8,439 nucleotides of DNA from Pseudomonadota bacterium. Its GTDB lineage: Bacteria > Pseudomonadota > Gammaproteobacteria > Xanthomonadales > Xanthomonadaceae. Numbering within the stretch: position 1 is the first letter of the stretch; each line of letters starts with the position of its first letter. The notes below the pieces were generated by a model. That model did no database searches, was not told the origin of the DNA, and saw only the letters and a program-made list of their open reading frames with translations. Positions 1 to 6,237 of the stretch are shown piece after piece. The stretch spans positions 1-8,439 of the forward strand of contig JAEXTE010000067.1 of the NCBI GenBank assembly GCA_023453655.1, in the 5' to 3' direction. The position numbers and the translations under genes were made by a program.

Positions 1-1548
1 GGCGCGGACTGGAACTGGGAAGCGTCCTGGAACCACTCGCAGTACAAGGCCGACGTGGAGATGCCGCGGATCCTGGCCGCGGCCGCCAACCGGCTCTTCC
101 TGGGCGAGCGGCTGGGCTACAACGAAGACGGCTATGCGGTGTACGCACCCGATCCGGCACGCATGTTCACGCCGCTGACCGAAGCCGAGTTCGCGTCGAT
201 CTCGACCATGTCCACCTGGCGCCCGGTGGCGCGCAACGACAGCCTCGCCTTCACCGTCGACACCGCGTCGCTGTTTACGCTGCCGGCGGGCGACGTCGGT
301 TTCGCCGGCGCGATCGAGTACGGCGAACAGGCCTACCGGATCAATCCCGACCCGCTGGCGCTGACCGAGGACGCCTACTACGGGCCGCGTTACGGCGACG
401 GCCGCGGCGAGCGCGAGCGCTGGAGCGCGGCCGGCGAACTGCGTCTGCCGCTGGCCTCGAGCCTGCAGGCCAGCCTGGCCGGGCGCTACGACCGCTATTC
501 CTACGGCAACCAGGATCCGGGCAAGTTCACCTGGAGCGGCGGCCTGGAATGGCGCCCCATGGACACGCTGCTGGTGCGCGGCTCCTACGGCACCGGCTTC
601 CGCGCCCCCGACATGCACTACCTGTTCGCCGGCGAGGATTACTACCGCACCCGCTTCGCCACCGACTACTACGACTGCCGCACCGCCGAACCCGGCGCCA
701 CCGACGCCTACTGCTACGACGACGGCAGCTACGACGTGGCCACCTTCGACGTCTACAGCGGCAACATGGCGCTCGAGGTCGAGACCAGCAAGTCGTATTC
801 GGCCGGCTTCGTCTGGTCGCCGCTGCCGGGCTTCGACCTGGCGGTGGACTACTACCGCATCCAGGTCATGAACCAGGTGCAGACCCAGGACCGCGAGCGG
901 CTGCGCAGCGACGAGGCCAGCTGCCGCCTGGGCGTGACCGACAGCGGCCTCCCGGTGGACATCGATTCGCCCACCTGCCAGGACGCCATCGCCCGCGTGG
1001 TCCGCGACGCCGACGGGGTGATCACCAGCGTCCGGTTCAGCCCGATCAACATCGCCAGCGAGGAAACCTCGGGCATCGACGTCAGCGCCAACTACCGGCT
1101 GACGACCGCGGCCGCGGGCGACTTCCGCTTCAGCGGCAGCTACACCCGCGTACACCGCCACAGCCGCCGCCAGTACCCGGGCGATCCCAGCGAGGACATG
1201 CTCGACTACGCGACCTACAGTCCGGCCCTGCCGCGGCACAAGGGCAACCTCGGCCTGGCCTGGGATCGCGGCGCCTGGGGCGCCAGCGTGTTCGGCAGCT
1301 ACCTCGGGCACGTGCCGAACTACGACGACGACGCCTGGATGCCGGCGACCTGGCGCTTCAACGCCGGCGCGCGCTACGACATCAACGACCACCTGCGCGT
1401 CTCGCTGTCGGTCAACAACCTGTTCGACAAGATGCCGCCGAAGGACCCGACCTGGGCGAACTATCCCTACTACGACACCGCCTGGTTCGACAGCGTCGGC
1501 CGCAGTTACTTCGTGCAGGTGACCTGGAAGCTCGGCGGTTCGGCACTG
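1..1548 (+). CDS. TonB-dependent outer-membrane receptor, C-terminal beta-barrel part (5' partial, no stop codon)
   Basis: This is the barrel half of a TonB-dependent receptor, an outer-membrane channel that takes up a ligand (siderophore, vitamin or glycan) using energy from TonB-ExbB-ExbD. Frame 1 is open from base 1 and gives about 516 residues; the plug and signal peptide lie upstream of the window. Visible hallmarks are alternating aromatic/polar beta-strands, the family motif GTGFRAPDMHYLF (about 588-626), the NNLFDK motif before the last strands (about 1414-1431) and a final strand GRSYFVQVTWKL. Loop cysteines occur at codons 676, 712, 922 and 976 and may form disulfides. I end the intact protein after GGSAL at 1548 because the following residues look like translated non-coding DNA. 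There is no stop there: the frame runs on to a TAG at 2974-2976, antisense to two clear genes. The family assignment is firm, the ligand unknown, and the true C-terminus uncertain. Confidence 0.85.
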
Positions 1549-1911
1549 TCGGCCGCCACCTACCGGCGTCCCGCCAGCGGACATGGGCCTCCTGCACGCG
1601 ACGTGGCGTGCAGGGGGCCGAACGACCGGACCTGCAGCCGGACATCCAGTCGACGATCCCTCGCTGCCGTTGTGGAGCGGAGACACACCGGGCAGTCATC
1701 GGCGCGCAGCCGCCCGGCAGCGGGTAGACGAGGCGGCGCCCTCTGCCCGATCGCCCGCACCCCGCTATGGCCAGCCGCGTCGCGAGGACGGGCGGCTGGT
1801 GGCGACCGTGAACGGCGGCATCGCCGGGAACGGGTTCTTGCACGCCACAGGTTTGCCCGCGGTCCGCGCGCCCCTGCCCATCGATGGAAACCGGCGCCCG
1901 GCGCCCGCCGC
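1549..1911. other. Gene-poor intergenic stretch between the receptor and the acyltransferase
   Basis: These 363 bases separate the apparent end of the receptor from the stop of the opposite-strand acyltransferase. All frames stay open by GC bias, but translations are Arg/Pro/Ala/Gly-rich without domain character and I do not accept a gene here. The only clear structure is the hairpin at 1586-1619. A GC-rich run with repeated GGCGCC (about 1891-1905) sits next to the acyltransferase stop and could fold, but it is not a convincing terminator. I see no tRNA, riboswitch or repeat family. Confidence 0.6.
1586..1619 (+). terminator. 14-bp hairpin after the receptor gene, possible transcription terminator
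   Basis: The arms GGCCTCCTGCACGC (1586-1599) and GCGTGCAGGGGGCC (1606-1619) pair over 14 positions with a single G-T wobble (1590-1615) around a 6-base loop, GACGTG. The position, about 40 bases after the apparent end of the receptor barrel, suits a terminator. No T-run follows on the plus strand (the next bases are GAACGACC), and none is seen on the other strand, so it is not a canonical intrinsic terminator. It could instead be an mRNA 3'-end stabiliser or a Rho-assisted stop. It precedes the first stop codon of all three plus-strand frames. Confidence 0.5.
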
Positions 1912-2541
1912 TCATTCGGTGCCGCGGTTGCGTCCCTGCCAGGGGCGGTACCAGGCGCGCAGCGCGGCGAGGTCGGCCTCCATGTCGCCGGTGGTGTGGA
2001 ACGGCTCGCCCAGTCCGATCCGCCGTTCGGGATAATGGAAGTACGCCGGCAGGATGGGCACCTGCGCCTGGTGCGCGATCTTCCAGAAGCCGGTCTTCCA
2101 GCGCTCGACGCGCTTGCGCGTGCCTTCCGGCGCCAGCGCGTACCAGATGCGCTCGCTGCGCTGGATCAGCGCGACGGCCTGTCCCACCGTGCCCTGCGGC
2201 GCGCTGCGGTCGATCGGGATCACGCCCAGCCTGCGCATCAGCGGCGCCAGCGGCCAGCGGAACAGCTGCGCCTTGCCCAGCACGCGGATCTCCAGGCCGA
2301 GCGCGAGCTTGGCCGCGAAGCCCCAGACCCCGTCCCAGTTGGACGAATGCGGCGCGGCGATCAGCACCAGCTTCGGCAGGTCGGGGAACTCGCCGGTCAG
2401 GCGCCAGCCGCCCAGCCGCAGCACGGTTCGGCCGATCCAGCGGGTCAGCGCGTTGGGCCTGACCCGCGGCGCGCTCGGCGGCAGCGGCGGCACGATGTCG
2501 TCGGCGGCGTTCAAGCCGGCACGGTCGCGGTCGATGGCCAT
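1912..2541 (-). CDS. PlsC-like lysophospholipid (1-acylglycerol-3-phosphate) acyltransferase family protein
   Basis: This 209-residue protein belongs to the PlsC/LPLAT acyltransferase superfamily, which moves an acyl group from acyl-ACP or acyl-CoA to a lysophospholipid or similar acceptor at the inner face of the membrane. The catalytic HX4D box is HSSNWD (His65, Asp70), and the acceptor-phosphate box is PEGTR (138-142). A hydrophobic stretch precedes the HX4D box, but there is no clear transmembrane helix, so this is the short, probably peripheral type rather than a typical longer PlsC. The start was chosen because the ATG (2541-2539) overlaps the arfB stop as TGATG, a translational coupling arrangement; the frame itself stays open far upstream, so an in-frame stop does not define the start. 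It is the second gene of the arfB operon. The exact acceptor cannot be told; remodelling of phospholipid or another lipid is possible. Confidence 0.85.
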   Translation of the reverse strand: MAIDRDRAGLNAADDIVPPLPPSAPRVRPNALTRWIGRTVLRLGGWRLTGEFPDLPKLVLIAAPHSSNWDGVWGFAAKLALGLEIRVLGKAQLFRWPLAPLMRRLGVIPIDRSAPQGTVGQAVALIQRSERIWYALAPEGTRKRVERWKTGFWKIAHQAQVPILPAYFHYPERRIGLGEPFHTTGDMEADLAALRAWYRPWQGRNRGTE

Positions 2542-2945
2542 CAGTCCCAGTCGCGGCGGCCGCGGCCGGTCTTGATCGTGCTGCGCTGGCGCTTCTCGCC
2601 CAGGCGCCGCTCCTTGGAGGCGCGCGTCGGCCGCGTGGCCACGCGCGGCGTCGGCGCGCGCAGCCCGGCCTCGATGAAGGCCTGCAGGCGTTCGCGTGCA
2701 TCCTGGCGGTTGCGGTCCTGGGTGCGGAAGCGCTGCGCCTGGATCACCAGCACGCCTTCGTCGGTGACGCGGCGGTCGCGGCGGGCCAGCAGCCGCGCGC
2801 GCACCGGCTCGGGCAGCGAGGGCGAGTTGGCGACATCGAAGCGCAACTCGACCGCGGTGGCCACCTTGTTGACGTTCTGCCCGCCCGCGCCGCTGGCGCG
2901 GACGAAGCGTTCGACGATTTCGTTTTCGGGGATCTGGATGTTCAT
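2541..2945 (-). CDS. arfB: Alternative ribosome-rescue factor / peptidyl-tRNA hydrolase ArfB (YaeJ)
   Basis: ArfB releases ribosomes stalled on mRNAs without a stop codon: its basic C-terminal tail enters the empty mRNA channel while a release-factor-like GGQ loop hydrolyses the peptidyl-tRNA. The 134-residue product has the GGQ in SGAGGQNVNK (Gly21-Gly22-Gln23), followed by the conserved TAVELRFD segment. It ends in the typical basic tail with RPTRASKERRL and further spaced Lys/Arg residues to the C-terminus. Length and motifs match E. coli YaeJ/ArfB closely and lack the extra domains of RF1/RF2. The start is the ATG at 2945-2943; no strong Shine-Dalgarno is seen before it. It is first in a two-gene operon and divergent from the DUF2059 gene, sharing a 64-base promoter gap. 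It faces the receptor gene that lacks a stop codon. Confidence 0.93.
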   Translation of the reverse strand: MNIQIPENEIVERFVRASGAGGQNVNKVATAVELRFDVANSPSLPEPVRARLLARRDRRVTDEGVLVIQAQRFRTQDRNRQDARERLQAFIEAGLRAPTPRVATRPTRASKERRLGEKRQRSTIKTGRGRRDWD

Positions 2946-2951
2946 GCCGAG

Positions 2952-2979
2952 GTGTCGCGCAGGGCCGTGCGTCTAGAAT
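2952..2979 (+). promoter_or_regulatory. Candidate sigma70-type promoter for the DUF2059 gene
   Basis: A good -10 box TAGAAT (2974-2979, 5 of 6 to consensus) lies 31 bases before the DUF2059 start codon. A weak -35-like GTGTCG (2952-2957, 3 of 6) sits 16 bases upstream of it. The ribosome binding site AAGGA (2998-3002) follows, 7 bases before the ATG at 3010. This is by eye only. Confidence 0.35.
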
Positions 2980-2999
2980 CCACGCCTCCACCCTGACAA
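2972..2999 (-). promoter_or_regulatory. Candidate promoter for the arfB-acyltransferase operon
   Basis: On the minus strand, TTGTCA (2999-2994, 5 of 6 to the -35 consensus) is followed after 16 bases by TCTAGA (2977-2972, 3 of 6 to the -10 consensus). It overlaps the plus-strand -10 of the DUF2059 gene, so the two promoters would share bases 2972-2979. The weak -10 keeps confidence low. Confidence 0.25.
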
Positions 3000-3009
3000 G
3001 GACGCCGCA

Positions 3010-3510
3010 ATGTCTCACAGAATCCTGCTCGCCGCCCTCCTCGCCCTGGTCGCCGCCGCCGTCCCCGCGCAGGCGCAGCAGCCGGTCGACGACGCCCGCC
3101 TCGACCGCCTGCTCGAGGTCACCCGCGCGCGCCAGACCCTCGACGCCATGCTGCCGCAGGTCGAGGCTTCGCAGCGGCAGATGGTGGCGCAGATGACCGC
3201 CGGCCGCGAACTCGACGCCGCCCAGCAGGAGCGCATCGAACGCACCCTGGCGGCGAGCGCGGAATCGGTCCGCAAGGCGCTGGCCTGGGACAACCTGGAG
3301 CCGGTGTATCGCGACATCTACCGGCAGACCTTCACCGGCGAGGACATCGACGCCATCATCGGCTTCTACGAGAGCGCGGCGGGACAGCGCATGCTCGACA
3401 AGATGCCGGAGCTGATGCAGAACACCATGGCGGCGATGCAGCGCCTGGTGGTGCCGATGCTGCAGGACATGGAGCGCGCGGTGTCGGCCGAGGTGTCCGC
3501 CGCGCAGTAA
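3010..3510 (+). CDS. Secreted DUF2059 domain protein
   Basis: This 166-residue protein starts with a Sec signal peptide: a basic start (MSHR), a hydrophobic Leu/Ala core and a probable signal peptidase I site after AQA (residues 20-22), leaving a mature protein beginning QQ. The mature part is helical and rich in Gln, Ala and Arg. Residues about 95-150 carry the DUF2059 signature: NLEPVYRDIYRQTFTGEDID, then FYESAAGQRMLDKMP. The family is periplasmic and of unknown function. The start at 3010 is supported by the AAGGA ribosome binding site at 2998-3002 and by the signal peptide beginning at once. It is a single-gene unit, divergent from arfB and convergent with truC. No lipobox, membrane anchor beyond the signal or catalytic motif is visible. 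Confidence 0.88.
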   Translation: MSHRILLAALLALVAAAVPAQAQQPVDDARLDRLLEVTRARQTLDAMLPQVEASQRQMVAQMTAGRELDAAQQERIERTLAASAESVRKALAWDNLEPVYRDIYRQTFTGEDIDAIIGFYESAAGQRMLDKMPELMQNTMAAMQRLVVPMLQDMERAVSAEVSAAQ

Positions 3511-3517
3511 CCGGCGC

Positions 3518-3538
3518 ATGGCGGCGCGGGCGCCGCAT
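3518..3538. terminator. Possible bidirectional hairpin between converging DUF2059 and truC genes
   Basis: In the 35-base gap between two converging genes, ATGGCGGCG and CGCCGCAT can pair around a CGGG loop with one bulged G. The stem is GC-rich but lacks a T-run on either side. The position supports a shared terminator role; the bulge and high background GC make it weak. Confidence 0.3.
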
Positions 3539-3545
3539 CGGCGAC

Positions 3546-4349
3546 TCAGCGCGCGGCCGGCGCAGCGGCGCCCGCGCCCGCGTCCGCCGGCGCGTCGGCG
3601 GCCGGCGGGAACAGCGCCAGTGCCTTCGCGAACTCCCCGTCCGGAGGCGCGTCCACCGCCATCGGCGCGCCGGTGGCGGGATGCACGAACCCCAGCCGCG
3701 AGGCGTGCAGCAGCATGCGGTGGATGCCGAGCATGCGGAAGTGGCGGTTGTGGCGTCCATCGCCATGGCTGGTGTCGCCGATCAGGTGGTGCGAGGCGTG
3801 CTTGAGGTGGCGCCGGATCTGGCGGAAACGCCCGGTCTGGGGGCTGGCCCGCAGCAGCGCGTAGCGCGAGGTCGGGAACTGCGCCGAGGGCAGCTCGAGT
3901 TCGCAGAGGGCCAGGCGCTCGAAGTGCGTGACCGCAGGCTTCTTGAGCGGCTTGCCCGGTCCGCCGTCGAGCGGATGGTCGATGGTGAAACGTGCCTCCG
4001 GCCAGCCGCGGCACACCGCCAGATATTGCTTGCCGACCTCGCCCGCCATCAGCGCCTTGCCCAGCGCCGAGGCGGTGTCGCGGTCGAAGGCCAGCAGCAG
4101 GCAGCCGCTGGTGGCGCGGTCGAGCCGGTGGACCAGGAACACGGGCCGGCCGAACTGCGCGCGCAGCCGGTCGGCGAGGAAATCGTCCTCGCCGCGCGCC
4201 AGCGCACTGTCGTGCACCATCAGGCCGGCGGGCTTGGCGACCACGGCCAGGCGTTCGTCGGCATGCAGGACGACGATCGGCGCGTCGGCCGCGGGCACGG
4301 CGTCGTCCGGCGCGGGCGCGCCGGCGTGGCGATCCACTCCGACCGTCAT
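3546..4349 (-). CDS. truC: tRNA pseudouridine synthase C (RluA family)
   Basis: TruC converts uridine 65 of certain tRNAs to pseudouridine. The 267-residue product has the RluA-family catalytic motif HRLDRATSG (residues 74-82, catalytic Asp77), an early KPAGLMVH segment (39-46), and the TruC-like run YALLRASPQTGR followed by QIRRHLKHASHHLIGD and SHGDGRHNR. The later MLLHASRLGF is the usual C-terminal core motif. These segments align by eye with E. coli TruC better than with RluA, RluC or RluD, and no N-terminal S4 domain is present. The C-terminal 20 residues are Ala/Pro-rich and probably disordered. I chose the ATG at 4349-4347, which overlaps the upstream lipoprotein stop as ATGA. A farther in-frame ATG at 4403 would add 18 Arg/Pro/Gln-rich residues buried in the upstream gene and is less likely. 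Expression probably depends on translation of the lipoprotein gene. Confidence 0.88.
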   Translation of the reverse strand: MTVGVDRHAGAPAPDDAVPAADAPIVVLHADERLAVVAKPAGLMVHDSALARGEDDFLADRLRAQFGRPVFLVHRLDRATSGCLLLAFDRDTASALGKALMAGEVGKQYLAVCRGWPEARFTIDHPLDGGPGKPLKKPAVTHFERLALCELELPSAQFPTSRYALLRASPQTGRFRQIRRHLKHASHHLIGDTSHGDGRHNRHFRMLGIHRMLLHASRLGFVHPATGAPMAVDAPPDGEFAKALALFPPAADAPADAGAGAAAPAAR

Positions 4350-5635
4350 CGCAGGACGCGCAGGCCCTTGAGGTTGGGCGTGCCGCCCGCGACCTCGGTC
4401 CACACCACATGGGCCACGCCGTTCGCCAGCGCAAGCTGCGGGAAGCCGGTGGCGCGGCCTTCGCCGGCGACCTGCGCCAGCTCGATGCGCTCAAGCTCGG
4501 TGGCGAGGTCGGGGCTGCGGCGGGACAGCCACAGCGACTGCTGTCCGGCCTCCTCGCGCATCCACAGCACCCAGGCCTGCTGCGCATCGAGCGCGATCGC
4601 GACGCGACCGAGCACCTCGGCGCCGCGGTCGAGCGTCACCGGCGCGGCGAACGCGTCGCCCGCATCGCCGCTGGCGGCGATCCGCACCTCCGGCTCGCCG
4701 GCGGCTTCGGTGTACCAAGCCACCACCACCGACTCGCCCTGCGCGGCCACGTCGGGTCCGTTCACCGGACAGGCCGGCATGGTCCAGCCGTCGACGTGCA
4801 CCGGCCGCGGCACGCTCCAGGCGCTGCCGTCGAAACGCGTGGCGAGGATGTCGCGCACTTCGTCCGGCGTGCGCCCGCGGTAGACCAGCAGCGGACCACG
4901 CGCGGTCACCGCCACCGCGGTCTGGCAGCAGTCGCAGACGCTGGCGTCGATCTCCGCGTCGAGGCTGCGCTGCAGTCCGGCGTCGAACACCGCCGCGCGC
5001 AGGGTCATCGCACCGCCGCCGCCTGCGTGGCCGTCATGGCCCTCGCCGCCTGCGGACGCGGTCTTTCGCCCGTCCAGCCAGGCGATGCCGAGGCTGCCGC
5101 CACCCTGCGCCCACATCGAGACGAAGCCGTGCTCGCTGCGGGTGCCGTCGTCGTGCGGCATCACCGGTGCGGCCCAGTTGGCGCCGCCGTCGCGCGAACG
5201 CGTGAGCACCACGTCGTAGGCATGGGGCGCATCGCCGCTCTTCTGCAGCCAGTGCGCCCACAGCGCGCCGTCCGGCGTGGCGGCAAGGTGCGGTATGTCG
5301 GCCCAGTTCACGAACATCGAGTTGCCCACCGCGACCGTGCTCATCGCGTGCATCCAGCGGCCCCAGGCCGGCTCCCAGGTGCTGAACTGGAAGATGTGGC
5401 GGCGGCCCTTCTGCGAATTGATCCAGCCCAGCAGCAACTTGCCGTCGGGCGCGGCGGCCAGGCTCGGCGAGGCCGAGCCCGGCAGCGTGCTGGGCAGCGT
5501 CCAGGCTTCGATCCGGCTCGGCGCGCCCGGATCCGCGGCGGCGATGGCCATCGGCGGGGCTGCGTCGTTGCCGCCGCCGCAGCCGGTCAGGGCGACGGCG
5601 GCGAGCAGCGCGGTGGCGAGGGCGGGCCTGATCAT
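4346..5635 (-). CDS. Sialidase-like (BNR/Asp-box) lipoprotein with a Cys-Asp-Cys-Cys motif
   Basis: This is a 429-residue predicted lipoprotein. MIRPALATALLAAVALTGC is a lipoprotein signal with lipobox LTGC (Cys19), followed by a Gly/Ala/Pro linker. The rest looks like a beta-propeller of the exo-sialidase-like superfamily, with repeated strand-turn units (PDGKLLLGW, PDGALWAHW, SLGIAWLDGR, VVVAWYT, AWVLWM) and one clear Asp-box, SRDGGANW (147-154). Unlike a plain sialidase it has CDCCQ (Cys234, 236, 237) and a later ACPVNGP (Cys289), plus a His/Gly-rich insert (about 196-208). A disulfide or metal-site role is inferred. I do not see the full arginine triad of true sialidases, so sialidase activity should not be assumed. 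The ATG at 5635 has an AGGAGA ribosome binding site on the minus strand (5646-5641) and starts the signal directly. It overlaps truC by four bases (ATGA). Confidence 0.82.
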   Translation of the reverse strand: MIRPALATALLAAVALTGCGGGNDAAPPMAIAAADPGAPSRIEAWTLPSTLPGSASPSLAAAPDGKLLLGWINSQKGRRHIFQFSTWEPAWGRWMHAMSTVAVGNSMFVNWADIPHLAATPDGALWAHWLQKSGDAPHAYDVVLTRSRDGGANWAAPVMPHDDGTRSEHGFVSMWAQGGGSLGIAWLDGRKTASAGGEGHDGHAGGGGAMTLRAAVFDAGLQRSLDAEIDASVCDCCQTAVAVTARGPLLVYRGRTPDEVRDILATRFDGSAWSVPRPVHVDGWTMPACPVNGPDVAAQGESVVVAWYTEAAGEPEVRIAASGDAGDAFAAPVTLDRGAEVLGRVAIALDAQQAWVLWMREEAGQQSLWLSRRSPDLATELERIELAQVAGEGRATGFPQLALANGVAHVVWTEVAGGTPNLKGLRVLR

Positions 5636-5640
5636 GCGGT

Positions 5641-5646
5641 TCTCCT
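5641..5646 (-). promoter_or_regulatory. Ribosome binding site of the lipoprotein gene
   Basis: AGGAGA on the minus strand, 5 bases before the ATG at 5635. It is the strongest Shine-Dalgarno in the window and decides the start against the longer frame, which would put 24 mostly Arg-rich residues before the signal peptide. Confidence 0.75.
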
Positions 5647-5672
5647 GCGTGGATGCGCGGACGCGGCGCGAG

Positions 5673-5686
5673 GGGCGTCGACGCCC
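5673..5686. repeat. 14-bp perfect palindrome GGGCGTCGACGCCC
   Basis: This perfect palindrome is centred on GTCGAC, in the 161-base gap between the divergent lipoprotein and DUF2007 genes, 38 bases upstream of the lipoprotein ATG. It could be an operator for a dimeric regulator or a 5'-leader hairpin. A partial copy, GGTCGACGCG, lies at 5786-5795 directly before the DUF2007 start. Function is inferred only. Confidence 0.4.
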
Positions 5687-5702
5687 GCGGCGCCTGCGTG
5701 CC

Positions 5703-5720
5703 CGCATTCTCGGGAATGCG
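5703..5720. repeat. 7-bp inverted repeat CGCATTC-TCGG-GAATGCG
   Basis: The arms CGCATTC (5703-5709) and GAATGCG (5714-5720) pair perfectly around a TCGG loop. This is the most AT-containing segment of the divergent gap and overlaps the candidate -10 of the lipoprotein promoter. It may be a regulator site, a small stem-loop, or part of a scattered REP-like element; only one copy was noticed in this window. Confidence 0.4.
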
Positions 5721-5734
5721 CGCGCCGATGGCCA
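5706..5734 (-). promoter_or_regulatory. Candidate promoter for the lipoprotein-truC operon
   Basis: On the minus strand, TGGCCA (5734-5729, 4 of 6 to the -35 consensus) and GAGAAT (5711-5706, 4 of 6 to the -10 consensus) are exactly 17 bases apart. Transcription would start near 5699, giving a leader of about 64 bases that contains the 5673-5686 palindrome and the ribosome binding site. By eye only. Confidence 0.35.
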
Positions 5735-5796
5735 GTCCGGCGCACGCCCACGGCGGGGATGCCGTAGGCTGCAGGCTGGCCCAGCGGTCGACGCGC

Positions 5797-6174
5797 ATGT
5801 TCACCACCGTCGCCAGCTATCTCGATCCGATCCAGGCGCAGATCGCGCGTGGCCTGCTGCTGTCCGAGGGGATCGAGGCGCAGCTTGGCGACGAACACCT
5901 GGCGCTGGCGAACTGGGAATGGCGGCTGGCCATCGGCGGCACGCGCCTGCGCGTGGCCGAGGCCGACGCCGGCCGCGCACGCGCGGTCCTGCGCGCGCTC
6001 GAGGCCGGCGAGTACGCCATCGACGACGACGGTGCGCCGGCCGATCCGCCGCTGCAGGCGCCCGATCGCGAATCGCCGTCCAGCCGCCTGGCCTGGCTGG
6101 CGCTGGTACTGCTGGCCCTGCCGCTGCCCTGGCGTCGTCCGGACCAGGGCGACTCGGTTGTCCGCGAAACCTGA
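5797..6174 (+). CDS. DUF2007 family protein with C-terminal membrane segment
   Basis: This 125-residue protein carries an N-terminal DUF2007 fold (residues about 2-70), a small ferredoxin-like domain labelled putative signal transducing protein in families but without a proven role. Recognisable marks are the opening FTTVASYLDPIQAQIARGLL, SEGIEAQLGDEHL (23-35) and the closing LRVAEADAGRARAVLRAL (51-68). An acidic, Pro-rich linker (about 72-94) leads to a short hydrophobic segment (about 97-112) followed by Arg residues, consistent with a tail anchor with the domain in the cytoplasm. The ATG at 5797 was chosen because the DUF2007 domain begins right there; upstream in-frame ATGs would add Arg/Ala-rich sequence without domain character. 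No good ribosome binding site is seen. It lies 111 bases before tex on the same strand and could be partly cotranscribed. Confidence 0.8.
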   Translation: MFTTVASYLDPIQAQIARGLLLSEGIEAQLGDEHLALANWEWRLAIGGTRLRVAEADAGRARAVLRALEAGEYAIDDDGAPADPPLQAPDRESPSSRLAWLALVLLALPLPWRRPDQGDSVVRET

Positions 6175-6237
6175 GACGGCGGTCCGGCAGCACCCGTCGC
6201 GACGCATTGTCAACGGGTTCCGGCACGCGCCCATGGT

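Noticed and set aside
549..1727. 392-codon frame 3 ORF inside the receptor
   Set aside because: It is composed of Arg, Pro, Gln and Ala runs typical of an out-of-frame reading of GC-rich DNA.
1620..1911. Possible riboswitch, tRNA or small RNA downstream of the receptor
   Set aside because: No tRNA T-loop/anticodon pattern and no cobalamin-type or other conserved riboswitch core could be recognised by eye.
1549..2976. Frame 1 continuation of the receptor as a genuine C-terminal extension
   Set aside because: Translation is Arg/Pro/Ala-rich without domain character and runs antisense to the well-supported acyltransferase and arfB genes. It is reported as an anomaly, not as coding.
4350..4403. 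Longer truC start at 4403
   Set aside because: It would embed 18 extra Arg/Gln/Pro residues in the upstream lipoprotein gene, while the ATGA overlap at 4349 gives a normal family N-terminus.
1912..4587. One 891-codon minus-strand frame spanning truC, DUF2059 and arfB regions
   Set aside because: Only its last 209 codons are real (the acyltransferase). The rest is an Arg/Ala-rich shadow kept open by high GC.
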